A DNA stretch of 64,000 nt from Duganella sp. CF458 (GCF_900113115.1 NZ_FOOF01000006.1:62001-126000); one strand, 5' to 3'; positions 26,002-34,693 are shown, numbered from the stretch's first letter. The notes: generated by a model from the sequence alone, not told the origin. Translations and numbers: made by a program.

Positions 26002-26805
26002 ATGAAAAAAACAAAGCTCCTGCTGGTTCCTGTCCTGCTTGCCGTTGTCGCCCTGTCCGGCTGCAAGGTGATCGACACCGGCGAGGTGGGCTTGCGCGTC
26101 AACTTCGACAAGACGGTGGAGGCCGAAGAGCGCGTGGCGGGCAGTTTCAACCAGACCGTGGTCGGTTCCATCCTGACCTTCCCGATCAAGGATGTCAGCG
26201 TCGACGTGCGCGACCTGATGCCGCTGGCTGCGGACAACTCGACCATGAAGGACTTCGACCTGGCAGTGATCTACAACATCACGCCGTCGGCGGTGTCGGA
26301 CCTGTGGGTCAACAAGAGCCGTTCCTTCCACACGCAGGACAATAGCGGCGACATCTACCTGATGCACGCCTATATTTACCAGACGGCGCGCAACGCGGTG
26401 TACAAGGTGGCGCGCAAATACGAAGCGCTGAACATGAACGACAACCGCTCCCAGATCGAGGAGGAGATCCAGGCCACCATGATCGCAACGCTGAACGATG
26501 AAAAACTGAACGGCATTACGATCTCGCAGGTGCGCGTGGGCGGCATGGTTCCCAGCGATGCGGTGAAGGCCAGCGCCGACAACCTGGTGCGCGCCAAGAA
26601 CGAGGAGAAGACCAAGGAGGTCGAAGTGCAGATCGCGAAGAAGGAAGCCGAACGTATCGCGGCCCTGAACGCCAATGCAGGCGCCATCTCCTATATGCAG
26701 GCGCAGGCCCAGATGAAGATCGCGGAAGGTATTGCGGCCGGCAAAGTGCAGACTGTGGTGATTCCGTATGACTTCAAGGGCATGGTCAACGTCTCGAGCA
26801 AATAA
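26002..26805 (+). CDS. SPFH/prohibitin-like lipoprotein
   Basis: 267 residues. Lipoprotein signal MKKTKLLLVPVLLAVVALSGC with lipobox Cys21. A band-7/SPFH domain follows (TGEVGLRVNFDKTVEAEERV, VDVRDLMPLAADNSTMKDFD), then a coiled-coil helix rich in Lys/Glu/Ala (VRAKNEEKTKEVEVQIAKKEAERIAAL). SPFH proteins form oligomeric membrane rings; most have a transmembrane helix rather than a lipid anchor. The gene stands alone in its direction after a 270-base intergenic region in which I see no confident promoter. GAGATCGCC precedes the ATG. Confidence 0.85.
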   Translation: MKKTKLLLVPVLLAVVALSGCKVIDTGEVGLRVNFDKTVEAEERVAGSFNQTVVGSILTFPIKDVSVDVRDLMPLAADNSTMKDFDLAVIYNITPSAVSDLWVNKSRSFHTQDNSGDIYLMHAYIYQTARNAVYKVARKYEALNMNDNRSQIEEEIQATMIATLNDEKLNGITISQVRVGGMVPSDAVKASADNLVRAKNEEKTKEVEVQIAKKEAERIAALNANAGAISYMQAQAQMKIAEGIAAGKVQTVVIPYDFKGMVNVSSK

Positions 26806-26868
26806 GTAGGCTAGGCTGTTGTCGCGTGTCATAATCGGCAAGGCGAATAGCGACATCGGGAGGGCGGC

Positions 26869-27690
26869 ATGCGTAACTTCTTGCGCGCGTTGGTGCTGGT
26901 GCTGGTGCTGGTGCTGGCGGGGCCTTGCCTGCCGGCGCATGCTGAAAAAATTGCGGCGCCAACGTGTCCTTCCCGGCCCATCGTGGTCGGCCTCTACGAA
27001 TTCGGAAACTTCTATCGCGCCGGTACGGGCCTGGACAAGGACGTGGCGGAGCAACTGCGCAAGCGCAGCGGCTGCCGGTTCACCTACAAAGTTCTGCAGC
27101 GGCGCGCGATCTGGCCCGCCATGCAAAGCGGCGGCGTCGACATGACGCTGTCCGCTGCCGCCACGCCGGAGCGTACCGTATTCGCCTGGGCCGAGCCTTA
27201 CATGTGGCTGAAAAATATGGTCATCTTGCGCGCGGATTCCGGCGTCAGCGTGCACTCCATGGCGGATTTCATTGCCGATCCCGGTATGCGGCTTGGCTTC
27301 GGGCGCGGCTACGCGGCCGGACCGGCATATGAAGACTTCGTGACGCAGCTGCGCAATATCGGCCGCGTTGAGGACGTGGACGATGGCGACCGCCTGTACG
27401 CCCTGTTCAAGGGAGGCCGCTTCCAGGCGCTGCTTGCACCGAAACTGGCATATGGCGGTTACCTGAAAGATGAAATCATCGCGGGCGCGGTGCGCGTGGA
27501 GGACTGGGCCGGCAGCAGGCCACGCGGTCCGGCCAATCTCTTGATGGCAAAGAAGCTGTTCAGTGTCGAGGATGCGCGGCGCTGGGCGGGGCTGATGAAG
27601 GAGATGCGCGCCGACGGAACTCTGCAGCGCCTGATTGCCCAATATGTCGGGCAAGATGAGGCGAGCATGATGTTGTCGGCGGCGCCGTAG
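26869..27690 (+). CDS. Periplasmic solute-binding protein, family 3-like
   Basis: 273 residues, signal peptide with an unusual VLVLVLVL core ending at PAHA. The mature part follows the SBP family 3 pattern: PIVVGLYEFGNFYRAGTGLDKDVAEQL, MQSGGVDMTLSAAATPERTVFAWAEPY, LGFGRGYAAGPAYEDF, and a C-terminal EMRADGTLQRLIAQYVG. GGGAGGG lies 5 bases before the ATG. No transporter genes are adjacent, so this is an orphan binding protein; amino acids are the commonest ligands of the family, but the ligand cannot be read from the sequence. Confidence 0.85.
   Translation: MRNFLRALVLVLVLVLAGPCLPAHAEKIAAPTCPSRPIVVGLYEFGNFYRAGTGLDKDVAEQLRKRSGCRFTYKVLQRRAIWPAMQSGGVDMTLSAAATPERTVFAWAEPYMWLKNMVILRADSGVSVHSMADFIADPGMRLGFGRGYAAGPAYEDFVTQLRNIGRVEDVDDGDRLYALFKGGRFQALLAPKLAYGGYLKDEIIAGAVRVEDWAGSRPRGPANLLMAKKLFSVEDARRWAGLMKEMRADGTLQRLIAQYVGQDEASMMLSAAP
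26892..26915 (+). repeat. Four tandem copies of the hexamer GGTGCT in a signal-peptide core
   Basis: GGTGCT repeats exactly four times and encodes alternating Val-Leu in the hydrophobic core of the binding-protein signal peptide. Gain or loss of a unit would keep the reading frame and change the core by two residues. Confidence 0.8.
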
Positions 27691-27693
27691 GGC

Positions 27694-28185
27694 CTATTGC
27701 TTTAACGTCGGTGGCGCGTAGGCGGTGGCACGGGCTAGTTCTTCGCGCGTGAAGCTGGCACGTGCGTCGTCGCAGCCGATGTCGGCAGCACATGCTGCCT
27801 GCAGCGCTTCCAACCGTTGCTGCCAGCTCGCTTCGGCAGCTTCCATGCGGGCCAGCGCTTCAACCTGCTCCGCCGGCAGCTTCTCGCTGCGCAGGCGATG
27901 GACTTCCTGCTCGCCTTTACCATGGCGTCGCGCGTCGCGCACGGCGGCTTCAACGCTGGCGACAGCGGCGATGGCGCGGGTTTTGGGGGCAGCACTACCT
28001 GGCACCGCCGGCGCGGTCGGCGCAGTCCGGGCGGAAGCCGCCTTGCCGGTACTGCTGCCGGCCGCTGGCGCAGCGGCTGCCGGCGGCATATGCGAGTGCG
28101 CAGGCGGGGACGCGGGCGCGCCGGCCCGCCACAGCGCCGCCGCCATACCGACCGATGCGATAGCGATCGTGGCGCGCACGTTCAT
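27694..28185 (-). CDS. Small anchored protein downstream of lipase, resembling the end of a lipase chaperone
   Basis: 163 residues. An N-terminal hydrophobic segment (ATIAIASVGMAAALW), a Pro/Ala-rich linker (about residues 25-70), then a helical charged region with VEALARMEAAEASWQQRLEA and FTREELARATAY. The spacing of ALxxxExAxxxWQxRL and FTxxELxR recalls the C-terminal part of LifO lipase foldases, which are about twice as long and have the same anchor-linker-helix plan. The start overlaps the lipase stop (ATGA), as foldase genes usually follow their lipase. Foldase assignment is tentative; I cannot confirm homology by eye. Confidence 0.5.
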   Translation of the reverse strand: MNVRATIAIASVGMAAALWRAGAPASPPAHSHMPPAAAAPAAGSSTGKAASARTAPTAPAVPGSAAPKTRAIAAVASVEAAVRDARRHGKGEQEVHRLRSEKLPAEQVEALARMEAAEASWQQRLEALQAACAADIGCDDARASFTREELARATAYAPPTLKQ

Positions 28186-29474
28186 AGCCCGCCGATAATA
28201 CTGAGCAGGTTATCGTAGATCGGGTACACCGCCCAGGTCGGCGAATCCCACCCGATCACGTCGAAGTGGTCGTACTGGTCGTAGTAGCCGATATAGTTCC
28301 AGCTCCCCTTGACCGGTGCGCCGTCGAAATTGCGCTGCGGCTGGCCGGAGGGGCCGCGCATCGACACGGTATTCACCACGCCGTCGTTCGGGTACCACTC
28401 CGGCGAGCGGTAAGAGCCCATGCCATGCTGCAGGATCGACGGCACCACCCATTCGCCTGCGGTGTTCTTCAGGAAGAAGATCATGTCGTTGCGGGCGTAT
28501 TGGTAAGCGCTGCTCTGGAATGGCGCGATCACGCGGTCGGTGTTGTTGCAGCACCAGTGGCCTTGCTCCGTGGCGCGCGAGCCGATGGAGAAGTAGTAGA
28601 CGTTGGGCGAAGTCTTCACCCAACCATTCAACTGGGCGGCACCGTCCGGCCCCAGGTCCCACTGCGCGGCATCATGGTTGGACAGCTGCCAGAACGGGGC
28701 GCCGCGCGTGCGGTCGATGAAGTCCCCGATCGATTCGGCAGGCCCCTGCGCCAAGCCGTATTGTTCGAGCCGGAACTTGTAGCCACTGCCGCCGGAACCG
28801 CCCAGGCCCGCCATTTCGACGATGCTGCCCGCCAGTTCGGAAACCTTGGGCACGAATTCAACCACCACGTCGCGCAGCGTGGTGCCGTTGTGCGGCGAAG
28901 AAATCGACGTCGCGCTCCTGACCCAGCCCACCTTGCCGCCTGAGTACAAGGCGCCGCCGCCTTCCGTGCCGGCACCATGCGGCGCGCCGTTTTCCAGCAA
29001 CTGGATCAGGGTGCGGATGGTCTGGCCGCCCTGGCTGTGCGACACGAAATGCACCGGGTGCTGGGCATCCCATTGCGGGTACAGCGCAAGCGGGTATTTG
29101 TTGGGATTATTGGCCGGGTCGGCGGCCCAGCACTTGCCGGCCGGCTTCTGGATATGGCCAGCTGCGGCATTGTCCGCCGTGTGGCGCACGCCATAGTCGG
29201 CGCAACCGCCTTTGACCTGGTAATACAGTTCGACCGCGCGGTCCCAGTTGGAGCTGACCGGGCCAACGCCGGCAGTGAACACGGGCCGCTGCGTGCCGCG
29301 GATACGTGCTGCGATGTCGTTGAAGCCGCCCCAGTATTTGAAGCCGGTGGCGGCAAAGGTCTCCGGCCCGAAGCCGAGGAAGCCGTGCACCAGCACGACC
29401 GGGTCGCTATTGGCAGCCTGGGCGGAGGAGGCGGCCAGGCAGGCGGCAAGGGTGAGGCTGGATAGCACTTTCAT
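28182..29474 (-). CDS. Secreted lipase, family I.5-like (paralogue 1)
   Basis: 430 residues with signal peptide (MKVLSSLTLAACLAASSAQA). Alpha/beta hydrolase: oxyanion segment VVLVHGFLGF, nucleophile S147 in SHSQGG, acid D364 in PNDGVVNTVSM and H403 in YDHFDVIGW. These three motifs correspond to AHSQGG, NDGIVNTVSM and DHxDVVG of the Geobacillus/Staphylococcus-type I.5/I.6 lipases, which have an inserted zinc site; the DYG..H region near residues 93-98 fits it. It should hydrolyse triacylglycerols outside the cell. It is about 60 percent alike by eye to the next gene, a tandem duplicate. Confidence 0.88.
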   Translation of the reverse strand: MKVLSSLTLAACLAASSAQAANSDPVVLVHGFLGFGPETFAATGFKYWGGFNDIAARIRGTQRPVFTAGVGPVSSNWDRAVELYYQVKGGCADYGVRHTADNAAAGHIQKPAGKCWAADPANNPNKYPLALYPQWDAQHPVHFVSHSQGGQTIRTLIQLLENGAPHGAGTEGGGALYSGGKVGWVRSATSISSPHNGTTLRDVVVEFVPKVSELAGSIVEMAGLGGSGGSGYKFRLEQYGLAQGPAESIGDFIDRTRGAPFWQLSNHDAAQWDLGPDGAAQLNGWVKTSPNVYYFSIGSRATEQGHWCCNNTDRVIAPFQSSAYQYARNDMIFFLKNTAGEWVVPSILQHGMGSYRSPEWYPNDGVVNTVSMRGPSGQPQRNFDGAPVKGSWNYIGYYDQYDHFDVIGWDSPTWAVYPIYDNLLSIIGGL

Positions 29475-29527
29475 GCGGTTGTCTCCCGTGGTTTCTTGTG
29501 TGATTCATTTCACCACGGGGAGATTGC

Positions 29528-29550
29528 GCACGGTTGGCGCATAACCGTGC
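29528..29550. repeat. Hairpin between the tandem lipase genes
   Basis: GCACGGTT (29528-29535) and AACCGTGC (29543-29550) form an 8-bp stem with a 7-base loop in the 118-base space between the two lipase genes. Neither side has a T-tract, so an mRNA stability or processing element is more likely than a terminator. Nothing else clear is seen in this gap. Confidence 0.4.
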
Positions 29551-29592
29551 CTGCGGAGCCAATCGCAATGCACGGCGAGCCAGCAGGCCCGC

Positions 29593-30864
29593 TTAATCGA
29601 GTCTGGACAGGATGGCCATCAGCGTGTCGTACATCTTCAGCGAGGCCGAAGGCTTGGCATCCCAGCCGATCACGTCGAAGTGATCCATGCCTTGCATGGT
29701 GCCGATGTGATTCCACACGCCTTTGAGCGGCTGGCCTGACAGGGCCTGGATCGTGCTGCCCTCGGGGCCGGCCATGCTGATGGTGTTGACCACGCCGTCG
29801 TTGACAAACCAGCGCTGGTCGGTCGGCACGCGCCCGGCTGCCGTCTGCTGGAACGAGCCCATGCCGCGATGTCCGAAGGACGGCACCACCCATTCGCCCG
29901 CCATGCCTTGCAGGAACAGGAACATGTCGGGGCGCGGGTACTGGAATTCCTTGCCGAACAGGCTGAGCGATTCGGTGGCCCGCGCGCTGAAGGAAAAATA
30001 GTACACGTGCGGCGATGTCTTCACCCAACGATTCAATTCGCTTGCGCCGTCCGGCGACAGCTCCCATTGCGCCGAATCGTGGTTCTTCAAATCCCAGAAC
30101 GAGTGGCCGCGGGTGCGTTCGAAAAAGTCGTCGAACGATTCCGCCGCGCTGGCCTTCATATTGTACTGCTCGAGCCGGAACTTGAAACCGCTGCCGCCTG
30201 AACCGCCGGCACCGGTAGCCTGCACGGCCAGGCCGGCCAGCGTCGAAGCGTCGGGCAGCCAGCCGATCAGGATGTCGCGCAGCGTGGTGCCGTTATGCGG
30301 CGTTGCGATGGAGGTGGCGCTGGTCACCCAGCCGCGCCCGTTGTTGTTGCCCGCGCCGTTGTTGCCCACGCTGCCTTGCTGCATCAGCTGGACCAGGGTG
30401 CGGATGGTCTGCCCGCCCTGGCTGTGACCGACCAGGTGGATGGGGTGCGCGGCATCCCATTGCGGGTACAGTGCGAGCGGATACTGTTCGGGATTGTTGG
30501 CCGGATCGGCCGCCCAGCATTTGCCGGCAGGCTTCTGGATATGGCCGGCGGCGGCATGTTGTGCCGTGTGGCCTGCGCCATAGTCGGCGCAGCCGCCCTT
30601 GATCTGGTAATACAGTTCGACGGCGCGGTCCCAGTTCGAACTGACCGGCCCTACGCCGGCCGTAAATACTTCGCGGCCGGTGCCGGCCTTGATGTGCTGT
30701 GCGATATCATTGAAGCCGCCCCAGTAGCGGAAGGAACCGCCCAGCGTCGCGTGGTCGAAGCCGAAGAAACCGTGCACCAGCACGACCGGAGGCTTGCTGT
30801 CGGCGGCGTGTGCGCCGCCGACAGCAAGCCATGCTGCGAGGATGAACCCCGATATGAATTTCAT
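29593..30864 (-). CDS. Secreted lipase, family I.5-like (paralogue 2)
   Basis: 423 residues, signal peptide MKFISGFILAAWLAVGGAHA. Nucleophile S148 in GHSQGG, acid D356 in VNDGVVNTISM, base H395 in MDHFDVIGW. It shares long blocks with the neighbouring lipase (GFNDIA, TAGVGPVSSNWDRAVELYYQ, AGHIQKPAGKCWAADPANNP) but differs in the loop after the nucleophile, here NNGAGNNNGRG in place of the neighbour's Gly/Ala-rich loop, and in the lid region. Recent or maintained tandem duplication is evident. It begins 16 bases after the aminotransferase stop, so it may be transcribed from upstream. Confidence 0.88.
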   Translation of the reverse strand: MKFISGFILAAWLAVGGAHAADSKPPVVLVHGFFGFDHATLGGSFRYWGGFNDIAQHIKAGTGREVFTAGVGPVSSNWDRAVELYYQIKGGCADYGAGHTAQHAAAGHIQKPAGKCWAADPANNPEQYPLALYPQWDAAHPIHLVGHSQGGQTIRTLVQLMQQGSVGNNGAGNNNGRGWVTSATSIATPHNGTTLRDILIGWLPDASTLAGLAVQATGAGGSGGSGFKFRLEQYNMKASAAESFDDFFERTRGHSFWDLKNHDSAQWELSPDGASELNRWVKTSPHVYYFSFSARATESLSLFGKEFQYPRPDMFLFLQGMAGEWVVPSFGHRGMGSFQQTAAGRVPTDQRWFVNDGVVNTISMAGPEGSTIQALSGQPLKGVWNHIGTMQGMDHFDVIGWDAKPSASLKMYDTLMAILSRLD

Positions 30865-30880
30865 CCTGCGCAGCAGGGCA

Positions 30881-32074
30881 TTACATGCGGGCTTTGATCA
30901 GCTTGCCCAGCACTTCGATGCCGGCGTGGATGCGCTCCGGCGGCACGGTCACGAAGGACAGGCGCAGGGTGTTGGTGGCCGGCTCGTTGGCGTAGAACGG
31001 TGCGCCCGGCACGAAAGCGATCTTGTTCTTGATGGCTTCGTCCAGCAGTTCCATCGCGTTGATGTGCTTTGGCAGCTCGACCCAGATGAACATGCCGCCG
31101 TCCGGCTTGGTCCAGGTGGCTTCTTTCGGGAAGTGCTGGTCCATGGCGTCCAGCATGGCCTTGCACTGGTTGCCGTACAGTTCGCGGATGGTCGGGATGT
31201 GCTGGTCCAGGAAGCCGTCCTTCACCACTTCGTGCACCACCATCTGGGTCAGTTGCGCGGTGTGCAGGTCGGCGGCTTGCTTGGCCAGCTCCAGGCGGCG
31301 CACCATCGGCAGCGGAGCCACCACGTAGCCCAGGCGGATGCCAGGGGTCAGCACCTTGGAGAAGGAACCCATGTAGATCACGCCTTCCGGATTCATGGCG
31401 ATCATTTTCGGGCTCGGCTGGCCGGTGTAGGACAGCGCACCGTATGGATCGTCTTCGATCAGCGGCAGGTTCAGGCGGGCGCAAGTTTCCACCAGTTCCT
31501 GGCGGCGCTCAACGGACAGCGAGCGGCCGGTCGGGTTCTGGAAGTTCGGCAGCGCGTACAGCAGGCGCGCGCCTTCCGCGATGGCGTCCAGCGACGATGG
31601 AATCAGGCCGTGTTCGTCGGATGGGACCGAGTGGAATTCAGGACGGTACACCGAGAATGCCTGCAGCGCGCCCAGGTAGGACGGGGTCTCCACCAGCACT
31701 TTGCTGCCTTCGTCGATCAGCACCTTGCCGATCAGGTCCAGCGCCTGCTGCGAGCCCGATACCATCAGCACCTGTTCCGGCGAGATCTTGGCGCCGTTCT
31801 GGGACAGCGAATCGGCGATCCATTGGCGCAGCGGCATGTAGCCGTCGGTCGGGCCGTATTGCAGGGCGACTTTGCCGTTGGTCGACAGCACCTTGTCGAA
31901 GGCTGCCTTCATGATGTCCACCGGGAAGGTGGCGGGCGATGGCAGGCCGCCGGCGAAGGAGGTGATCTCCGGCTGCTGGGTGACCTTCAGGATCTCACGG
32001 ATGAAGGACGCCTGCATGCCCTTGGCACGCTCGGAGAAGTTCCATTGCAATGGGTTCTGGTTCTCGATTTTCAT
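30881..32074 (-). CDS. PLP-dependent aminotransferase, 2-aminoadipate/aromatic type
   Basis: 397 residues; the ATG at 32074 follows AGAGATTGAAT. Class I/II fold-type I landmarks: SFAGGLPSPATFP, YGPTDGYMPLRQW, NFQNPTGRSLS, IEDDPYGALSY and the Schiff-base Lys in GSFSKVLTPGIRLG. This arrangement is that of LysN/Kat II-like aminotransferases, which act on 2-aminoadipate, kynurenine or branched/aromatic amino acids. The RidA gene lies 19 bases upstream in the same operon; RidA removes reactive enamine/imine products of PLP enzymes, which makes functional sense. Confidence 0.88.
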   Translation of the reverse strand: MKIENQNPLQWNFSERAKGMQASFIREILKVTQQPEITSFAGGLPSPATFPVDIMKAAFDKVLSTNGKVALQYGPTDGYMPLRQWIADSLSQNGAKISPEQVLMVSGSQQALDLIGKVLIDEGSKVLVETPSYLGALQAFSVYRPEFHSVPSDEHGLIPSSLDAIAEGARLLYALPNFQNPTGRSLSVERRQELVETCARLNLPLIEDDPYGALSYTGQPSPKMIAMNPEGVIYMGSFSKVLTPGIRLGYVVAPLPMVRRLELAKQAADLHTAQLTQMVVHEVVKDGFLDQHIPTIRELYGNQCKAMLDAMDQHFPKEATWTKPDGGMFIWVELPKHINAMELLDEAIKNKIAFVPGAPFYANEPATNTLRLSFVTVPPERIHAGIEVLGKLIKARM

Positions 32075-32093
32075 ATTCAATCTCTAGCGGGGG

Positions 32094-32555
32094 TTAAGCG
32101 ATTTCGGCGATCAGTTCGATTTCAACGCAGGAACCAAGCGGGATCTGCGCCACGCCGAAGGCGGAGCGGGCATGCTTGCCGGCGTCGCCGAACACTTCGC
32201 CCAGCAGCTCGGAGCAGCCGTTGGTGACCAGGTGCTGTTCGGTGTAGTCGGGGGTGGAATTGACCAGGCTCATGACCTTGACGATGCGCTTGACGCGGGT
32301 CAGGTCGCCGCCGCAGGCTTCCTGCAGGGTGCCCATCATGGCGATGGCGATCGAGCGTGCTGCCTGCTTGCCTTCTTCAGTCGAGATATTCTTGCCCAGT
32401 TGGCCGACCCATGGGGTGCCGTCGGCCTTCTTGGCGATGTGGCCGGACAAGAACACCTGGTTACCGCTTTGTACGTGCATGACGTAGGCGGCGACCGGGG
32501 CGGCTGGCGCGGCCAGGGTGATATCGAGCGACTTCAGTTTTTCGTAGACAGACAT
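32094..32555 (-). CDS. RidA/YjgF-family protein
   Basis: 153 residues of the RidA fold: NQVFLSGHIAKKADGTPWVGQLG, then EEGKQAARSIAIAMMGTLQEACG, and the C-terminal KHARSAFGVAQIPLGSCVEIELIAEI with the substrate-carboxylate Arg in RSAFG. This is the longer subfamily typical of YjgH/Rid groups rather than the 128-residue E. coli RidA. It probably hydrolyses reactive imines. First gene of an operon with the aminotransferase. A TACAAT -10-like box lies on the minus strand about 36-41 bases upstream of the start. Confidence 0.9.
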   Translation of the reverse strand: MSVYEKLKSLDITLAAPAAPVAAYVMHVQSGNQVFLSGHIAKKADGTPWVGQLGKNISTEEGKQAARSIAIAMMGTLQEACGGDLTRVKRIVKVMSLVNSTPDYTEQHLVTNGCSELLGEVFGDAGKHARSAFGVAQIPLGSCVEIELIAEIA

Positions 32556-32590
32556 GTGATTTCCAAGAAAAATGGTTCCGTGAAGTCGCT

Positions 32591-32596
32591 ATTGTA
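32591..32596 (-). promoter_or_regulatory. Probable -10 box upstream of ridA-like gene
   Basis: Minus-strand TACAAT (complement of 32591-32596) lies 36 bases before the RidA-family start in the 68-base gap after the EamA gene. A -35 hexamer is not obvious at the usual distance; TTGACC further up is about 25 bases away and too far. Confidence 0.35.
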
Positions 32597-32623
32597 CTCT
32601 GCACGTTGCCGAATTCGTCACGG

Positions 32624-33604
32624 TCAACGGGCCACTTTCATGCGTTTTCCTGCGCCGACGACGGCAATTACGGCAAAAGTGAACAGAATATGCTCAATAT
32701 GCAAAGTTTCGTTCAGGACCACGGCGGCGCCCACCAAAGATAATCCAGGCTGGGCCAACTGCACCTGGCCGACCCTTGCCACGCCGCCCAGCGCCATGCC
32801 GCGGTACCAGAAAAAGAAGCCGATGAACATCGAGAAGACGGACACGTAGCTGAAGCCCAGCCAGGCGCTGGCCGGTGCGGCGACAATGCCGCTCCAGTCG
32901 CGCCACAGCAGCCAGAGGGTGGCCGGCGCGGCCAGCGGCAGCGACAGCACGAGCGCCCAGCCGATCACCTGTTCGCCGCCCATGGTTTGCGACAGGCGGC
33001 CGCCTTCGGCATACCCCATGGCGGCCAGCGCCACGGCGGCAAAGACTGCCAGGTCGGCGCCGTGCAGACCGCCGCCCGACTGGCGCAGTGCGAAGCCGGC
33101 CACCAGGGCGCTGCCTGCCGCCGCCATGCACCAGAATCCAGGCGAAGGACGCTCATGTCCGCGCAAGGCCGCAAACAGGGCCGTCGCCAGCGGCAGGATG
33201 CCGACCAATACCGCGCCGTGCGAGGCGGGCAGGGTGCGCATGGCGATGGAAGTCAGCAGGGGGAAGCCGATCACGCAACCGACGGACACCGCCAGCAGGG
33301 TGGGCAACTGGGCGCGCGTCGGCAGCGCGGCGCGCTTCCAGCCCAGCCAGCACAGGGCCAGTACAGCCGCCGCCACGGCGCGGCCCATCGCCACGAAGAG
33401 GGGATCGAGGCCGGCCACCGCCAGGCGGGTGAAGGGCAGCGTCAGGCTGAAAACGGCGACGCCGACGAAACCGAGCAGCATGCCCTGGTTCTCGGCGCCT
33501 GAAACCAGCCGGGTCATCGGCGACGGACCCAGTGGGCCGGACACCGGCTTGCCGGTCTGGCAGTCAAGCTCCCACCCCGGCCCATCATGCGAGTAGGGCG
33601 TCAC
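32624..33604 (-). CDS. EamA-family (DMT superfamily) transporter
   Basis: Up to 326 residues with ten membrane helices in two EamA repeats (LLGFVGVAVFSLTLPFTRLA, then TLPASHGAVLVGILPLATALF; second repeat with SYVSVFSMFIGFFFWYRGMALGG). DMT exporters of this type move amino acids or metabolites. The longest frame starts with GTG overlapping the dehydratase stop (GTGA); internal ATGs at 33517 or 33481 would give a start closer to the first helix, and I cannot decide. The pairing with a threonine dehydratase-like gene and a divergent MocR regulator points to amino-acid efflux. Confidence 0.85.
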   Translation of the reverse strand: MTPYSHDGPGWELDCQTGKPVSGPLGPSPMTRLVSGAENQGMLLGFVGVAVFSLTLPFTRLAVAGLDPLFVAMGRAVAAAVLALCWLGWKRAALPTRAQLPTLLAVSVGCVIGFPLLTSIAMRTLPASHGAVLVGILPLATALFAALRGHERPSPGFWCMAAAGSALVAGFALRQSGGGLHGADLAVFAAVALAAMGYAEGGRLSQTMGGEQVIGWALVLSLPLAAPATLWLLWRDWSGIVAAPASAWLGFSYVSVFSMFIGFFFWYRGMALGGVARVGQVQLAQPGLSLVGAAVVLNETLHIEHILFTFAVIAVVGAGKRMKVAR

Positions 33605-34578
33605 GGCAGCACCTCCGACAACACGCGCATGATCTTCTCCGCATCCACATTGGCCCCGGTCAGCGGCAAGCCGACCTTGCGGCCCGCCACGCGCGGGTCA
33701 TGCTTGAGGCGCAGGGCCGCCGCCAGCGCCGCCGCTCCCGCGCCTTCGGCCAGGTTATGGGTGGCCCGGTAATACAGGCGGATAGCGCGCGCCACTTCCT
33801 CATCGCTGACGGCGACCACGTCGTCGGCATAGCGGCGCACGATCTCCAGCGAACCCGCGTCCGGCGTGCGGCAAGCCATGCCATCGGCCAGTTCGGTGCT
33901 GGTCGGGGCCTCGCGCAACTCGCCGCTGCGGAACGATTCCATATAAGCCGGGGCATGGCTGGATACCACGCCGATGACGCGGGTACGCAGTCCCAGCGCC
34001 TCGCGCGCCGCCACCGCTGCGCAGAAGCCCGAGCCCTGGCCGATCGGCACGAACACGGTGTCCAGCTCCGGCTGTGCATGGAACAGCTCCATCCAGTAGC
34101 TTGCCACGCCGGCCACCAGATCGGTATGGCAGGACGGCACCATATGCAAACCCTGCTTGCGCGCCAGCCCCAGCGCGTACTCGCGGCTGGCCTGGAAATC
34201 ATCCCCGTATTCGATCAATGCGGCGCCCAGGCCGCGCATGGCGGCATTTTTTTCCAGGCTGTTGCCGTGCGGGACCACGATGGTCGACTTGACGCCATGG
34301 CGGCGTGCAGCGAAGGCAATCGACTGGCCATGATTGCCGCGCGTGGCCGACACAATGCCCGCTACGCCGGGTTCGCGTTTCAGCAAGCCATCCAGATAGA
34401 CCAGGCCACCGCGCACCTTGAAGGCGCCGGTCGGCGTATGGTTTTCATGCTTGACCCAGGTTTCCGTGCCCAGCACCTCGTTCAGCAGCGGCCAGGAAAA
34501 TTGCGGCGTGGCCGGCATGGCACCGTACACGATGGTGGCGGCGGCGTCGAGTTCGGCACGGGTGGGCAACAGGTTCAT
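33601..34578 (-). CDS. Threonine dehydratase-like PLP enzyme
   Basis: 325 residues from the ATG at 34578, which has an excellent AAAGGAG ribosome site. Fold-type II PLP enzyme: Schiff-base K54 in HTPTGAFKVRGG, SATRGNHGQSIAFAARRHG, the phosphate loop in IGQGSGFCAA, and EGAGAAALAA near the C-terminus. It lacks the ACT-like regulatory domain of biosynthetic IlvA, so it is a catabolic or racemase-type member; the substrate may be threonine, serine or another hydroxy amino acid. It is translationally coupled to an EamA exporter gene and divergent from a MocR regulator. Confidence 0.87.
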   Translation of the reverse strand: MNLLPTRAELDAAATIVYGAMPATPQFSWPLLNEVLGTETWVKHENHTPTGAFKVRGGLVYLDGLLKREPGVAGIVSATRGNHGQSIAFAARRHGVKSTIVVPHGNSLEKNAAMRGLGAALIEYGDDFQASREYALGLARKQGLHMVPSCHTDLVAGVASYWMELFHAQPELDTVFVPIGQGSGFCAAVAAREALGLRTRVIGVVSSHAPAYMESFRSGELREAPTSTELADGMACRTPDAGSLEIVRRYADDVVAVSDEEVARAIRLYYRATHNLAEGAGAAALAAALRLKHDPRVAGRKVGLPLTGANVDAEKIMRVLSEVLP

Positions 34579-34639
34579 GGCGTGGGCTCCTTTAATCACT
34601 GGAAGTTTGAAGGCGATGGGTGTATCGTAGAATAAGTAA

Positions 34640-34658
34640 CCAGTACAGTACCAGTACA
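34640..34658. promoter_or_regulatory. Candidate MocR operator: direct repeat CCAGTACA
   Basis: CCAGTACA occurs at 34640-34647 and again at 34651-34658, eleven bases apart start to start, which puts both copies on the same face of the helix. MocR-type regulators commonly bind direct repeats in the region between their own gene and the divergent target. The repeats are seen; binding is inferred. Confidence 0.6.
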
Positions 34659-34693
34659 CTTGCACGGATAATTTCACGCACTGTGATGGTGAT

